7,728 nucleotides of DNA, from NCBI GenBank assembly GCA_021732545.1, contig JAKFUW010000180.1:1-7728 (forward strand). The letters run 5' to 3'. Below are positions 6,061 through 7,728 of the stretch, piece by piece. The notes under the pieces are model-generated. The model saw only the letters and a list, made by a program, of their open reading frames with translations. It searched no databases and was not told the origin of the DNA. The stretch is from Alphaproteobacteria bacterium. Lineage in GTDB: Bacteria > Pseudomonadota > Alphaproteobacteria > Rickettsiales > UBA3002. Within the stretch, counting starts at the first letter, position 1. Every line of letters begins with the position of its first letter. Both the position numbers and the translations under genes were made by a program.

Positions 6061-7116
6061 ATGGATTCACCTATCTTCGTATTAATGGGACCGACTGCCA
6101 GCGGCAAGTCGGCGCTTGGCATGGTGTTAGCGCAGAAATTAAACGCTGTCATCCTCAATGCCGATACCATGCAATGTTATGCCGATTTGCGCACCATTAC
6201 CGCAAGGCCATCTGAGGCGGATGAGGCGACAACCGAACATCAGCTTTATGGCATGTGGAGCGCCGATGTGATTGGCAGCGCGATGCTGTGGCAGGAAGCG
6301 GCGGTGGCGGCGATTAGGTCGGTGATTGCAAGTGGAAAAACCCCGCTGTTGCTGGGTGGAACGGGGATGTATCTGCAAGGCCTGACGAAAGGCATCGCGC
6401 CAGTGCCTGCGATTTCAGCACAGGTGCGAGAGAAAGTAAGAAATTTGTCACCCCGTCGTATGACGGGGTCCGGATGCCGTCATGAAGACGGCATGACATT
6501 GTATGAACATCTTCAAGCGCTCGACCCCGCCATGGCCGCGCGCCTGAAAGCAGGGGATACGCAGCGGATTGCGCGGGCGCTTGAGGTGATATTGGAAACA
6601 GGAAAGAGCCTCGATTACTGGCACCAACAGCCGATTCAAACCCTCTTTAAACCAGAACAATTTCGCTATGCCTATATCGATATTGCGCGGCAAGAGGTGT
6701 ATGCGCGCATTGATTGGCGGTTTGATCAGATGATGCAGCAAGGCGCGCTTGCTGAGGTGGAGGAATTGATGCACCGCCTTGATCCGTCATTGCGAGCCGC
6801 AAAGCGGCGTGGCAATCCAGAGGCGGCAGATAGTGAAGATGGATTGCTTCGCAGCCAAGAGCCTGCTCGCAAAGACGCCTTGAGTATCTATCCTATCCTC
6901 AAAGCCCATGGCGTGCCTGAATTGATGGGCTATCTGCGTGGTGAGCGTAGCCTCGATGACTCAGTGGACAAAGCCAAACAACATACCCGCAACTACGCCA
7001 AACGCCAGATGACGTGGATTCGTAATCAATGCGCAGGGGCAGGGGTGATTGCCTATGGTGCCAACCCAATCACGTTGGATGAGGCTTGCTTTTTGCCGCT
7101 AACCTCGCATAAATAG
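6046..7116 (+). CDS. miaA: tRNA dimethylallyltransferase MiaA carrying two repeat-derived insertions
   Basis: MiaA transfers a dimethylallyl group to N6 of A37 in tRNAs reading U-starting codons. Seen: P-loop GPTASGKS (15-22), NADTMQCY (38-45) with the expected catalytic Asp (D40), TARPS (52-56), LLGGTGMYLQGL, QRIARALEV, and the C-terminal stretches GVPELMGYLRGE and YAKRQMTWIR. It is 356 residues, long for a family of roughly 300-315. The excess lies in two stretches. Residues about 134-151 fall in the tRNA-contacting insert domain and are encoded by the double hairpin at 6446-6498. Residues about 249-281 lie between LDPS and YPILKAHGVPEL, are encoded by the repeat at 6785-6877 and its 3' flank, and read as a polar, Arg-rich low-similarity tract. 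Removing them gives near-normal length. All core motifs survive, so the enzyme may still work. ATG 6046 has AAGGG only 2 bases upstream; ATG 6061 is an alternative start that would just abut serB. The ilvB gene follows after 30 bases with no terminator. Confidence 0.94.
   Translation: MSKNHMDSPIFVLMGPTASGKSALGMVLAQKLNAVILNADTMQCYADLRTITARPSEADEATTEHQLYGMWSADVIGSAMLWQEAAVAAIRSVIASGKTPLLLGGTGMYLQGLTKGIAPVPAISAQVREKVRNLSPRRMTGSGCRHEDGMTLYEHLQALDPAMAARLKAGDTQRIARALEVILETGKSLDYWHQQPIQTLFKPEQFRYAYIDIARQEVYARIDWRFDQMMQQGALAEVEELMHRLDPSLRAAKRRGNPEAADSEDGLLRSQEPARKDALSIYPILKAHGVPELMGYLRGERSLDDSVDKAKQHTRNYAKRQMTWIRNQCAGAGVIAYGANPITLDEACFLPLTSHK
6446..6498. repeat. Compact double-hairpin element inside the miaA coding sequence
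   Basis: TGTCA (6446-6450) and TGACA (6494-6498) are inverted repeats enclosing two hairpins. The first has perfect 7-base arms CCCCGTC (6451-6457) and GACGGGG (6462-6468) with a GTAT loop. The second has perfect 8-base arms ATGCCGTC (6474-6481) and GACGGCAT (6487-6494) with a 5-base loop. A TCCGG spacer separates them. Such dense perfect pairing is not expected from coding constraint. It encodes roughly residues 134-151 of MiaA (Ser-Pro-Arg-Arg-Met and onward). At this place homologs as I recall them have about ten residues between the helix ending VREKVR and the LxxxL helix; here there are nineteen. It is therefore partly an insertion and partly a replacement. It differs in sequence from the family A repeats. 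Confidence 0.7.
6785..6877. repeat. Palindromic repeat, family A, copy inserted in the miaA reading frame
   Basis: Arms CGTCATTGCGAG (6785-6796) and CTCGCAAAGACG (6866-6877) pair at 11 of 12 positions. Next to the left arm is a small hairpin CCGC-AAA-GCGG (6797-6807). The central blocks CGTGGCAATCCA (6808-6819) and TGGATTGC (6840-6847) match those of the intergenic copy at 5061-5147, but here they are separated by 20 extra bases. The right hairpin is degenerate. The element is 93 bases long, a multiple of three, contains no stop in the miaA frame, and starts at the second base of the Pro247 codon. In MiaA it adds about 31 to 34 residues between conserved segments. This is a family A repeat that has become coding sequence. 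Confidence 0.85.
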
Positions 7117-7146
7117 CGCAGATCAGATGCACAGGGGCGAATAATC

Positions 7147-7698
7147 ATGGAATCTCAGGAAATGAACGGCGCGGAAATGGTGATTCGCGCCATGCTCGAT
7201 AACGGTACCGATGTGGTGTTTGGCTATCCGGGTGGCGCGGTGCTGCCCATTTATGACGCGCTGTTTAAGCAAAATCGCTTGCGCCACATTCTGGTGCGCC
7301 ATGAGCAAGCCGCAACCCACGCGGCTGAAGGCTATGCGCGCTCGACCGGCAAGGTGGGTGCGGTACTGGTGACCTCGGGGCCGGGCGCGACTAACACCGT
7401 GACAGGCCTGATGGACGCGCTGATGGATTCGATTCCGCTGGTGTGTGTAACCGGCCAAGTTCCAAGCCATCTAATTGGTTCCGATGCGTTCCAAGAAGCC
7501 GACATTACCGGCATCACGCGTTCATGTACCAAGCATAATTATCTGGTCAAAGACATCAACGATGTGGGCCGCATCATGAATGAGGCGTTTTATATTGCGG
7601 CAACGGGCAGGCCTGGCCCTGTGGTCGTCGATATCCCCAAAGATATTCTGAACGCACTGGGCACTTATCGTGGCAAAGCATCGGCCAAGCGTGCATAA
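7147..7698 (+). CDS. ilvB: Acetolactate synthase large subunit IlvB, N-terminal part, ended by an in-frame TAA
   Basis: Acetohydroxyacid synthase condenses pyruvate with pyruvate or 2-oxobutyrate at the start of valine, leucine and isoleucine synthesis, using thiamine diphosphate. The reading frame gives the complete N-terminal PYR domain of the large subunit. It has VFGYPGGAVLPIYDAL (24-39), the catalytic Glu E53 in RHEQAATHAAEGYAR, VTSGPGATN (75-83), LVCVTGQV (98-105), GSDAFQEADITGITR, and GRPGPVVVDIPKD (154-166). The family is normally about 560-590 residues, but this frame stops at codon 184. Beyond the stop, the same frame continues with YQP as in intact homologs (see the entry at 7696-7728), so the gene is either broken, read through, or carries a sequencing error. 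An AGGGG site (7133-7137) lies 9 bases upstream of the ATG. It is 30 bases downstream of miaA and probably co-transcribed with it; no leader peptide or attenuator fits in that gap. The fragment alone lacks the FAD-linked middle and the ThDP-binding C-terminal domains and could not be active. Confidence 0.88.
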   Translation: MESQEMNGAEMVIRAMLDNGTDVVFGYPGGAVLPIYDALFKQNRLRHILVRHEQAATHAAEGYARSTGKVGAVLVTSGPGATNTVTGLMDALMDSIPLVCVTGQVPSHLIGSDAFQEADITGITRSCTKHNYLVKDINDVGRIMNEAFYIAATGRPGPVVVDIPKDILNALGTYRGKASAKRA

Positions 7699-7728
7699 TA
7701 TCAGCCTAACAGTAAACACGTTCAGAAG
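7696..7728 (+). other. In-frame TAA within ilvB and continuation of the same reading frame to the window edge
   Basis: Codon 184 is TAA (7696-7698). Without any frame change the next ten codons read YQPNSKHVQK up to the last base of the window. In intact large subunits, as I recall them, the linker after the PYR domain usually has S/T/K-Y-x-P at this point, so the stop sits where a Ser or similar residue would be expected. One base change from TCA would produce it. The continuation is short (10 residues), so homology rests mainly on Y-x-P and its spacing. Confidence 0.6.

Noticed and set aside
6446..6877. The repeats in miaA as a CRISPR array or as an insertion sequence
   Set aside because: The units are unrelated in sequence and there is no regular repeat-spacer pattern. 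They are under 100 bases, with no transposase frame and no recognisable target-site duplication.
7117..7146. Leader peptide or attenuator controlling ilvB
   Set aside because: The gap after miaA is only 30 bases, too short for a leader peptide rich in branched-chain codons followed by a terminator hairpin.
7696..7698. Reassigned stop codon or programmed readthrough in ilvB
   Set aside because: hflK ends with the same TAA, and TGA and TAG also end genes here at normal family lengths, so reassignment is not supported. No downstream structure specific for recoding can be assessed in the 30 remaining bases. A simple mutation or sequence error is more likely.

Overview
The window looks like chromosomal housekeeping DNA from an alphaproteobacterium. 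The order hflK-hflC-degP, then serB facing miaA-ilvB, is one I associate with alphaproteobacterial chromosomes. The SerB, MiaA and IlvB sequences also resemble alphaproteobacterial versions. This is from memory, not from a search. Base composition is moderate and codon use is even, and I see no phage, integrase, transposase, CRISPR, tRNA or rRNA. The genus cannot be fixed. The density of palindromic repeats, two of them inside a gene, recalls Rickettsiales and related lineages, but that is only suggestive.

Layout: (1) 1-710, minus strand: the amino-terminal two thirds of an Mrp/ApbC iron-sulfur carrier ATPase, running off the left edge. (2) 711-792: a short divergent promoter region. (3) 793-3359, plus strand: an apparent operon of an unrecognised secreted Met- and Cys-rich protein, hflK and hflC, with a 4-base stop/start overlap and then a 9-base gap. 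HflKC forms the membrane SPFH complex that restrains the FtsH protease. (4) 3360-3595: an intergenic region dominated by a G/C-rich double hairpin. (5) 3596-5053: a DegP/HtrA-type periplasmic protease-chaperone. Regions 3 to 5 together form an envelope protein quality-control cluster. (6) 5054-5148: almost wholly a palindromic repeat between convergent degP and serB. (7) 5149-6060, minus strand: serB, phosphoserine phosphatase. (8) 6046-7116, plus strand: miaA, tRNA dimethylallyltransferase, whose 5' end overlaps that of serB head to head. (9) 7147 to the right edge: the start of ilvB, acetolactate synthase large subunit, with an in-frame TAA after 183 codons although homologous-looking sequence continues beyond it.

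The most striking feature is that miaA appears to carry two palindromic repeats inside its reading frame. One (6785-6877) belongs to the same family as the repeat between degP and serB (5061-5147). The other (6446-6498) is a compact double hairpin. Both keep the frame open and add residues where MiaA homologs, as I recall them, have few or none. This resembles the known behaviour of Rickettsia palindromic elements, though the sequence family here looks different. Second in interest are the ilvB in-frame stop, the Mrp protein lacking both its usual N-terminal domain and its CxxC cluster ligands, and the secreted protein coupled to hflK.
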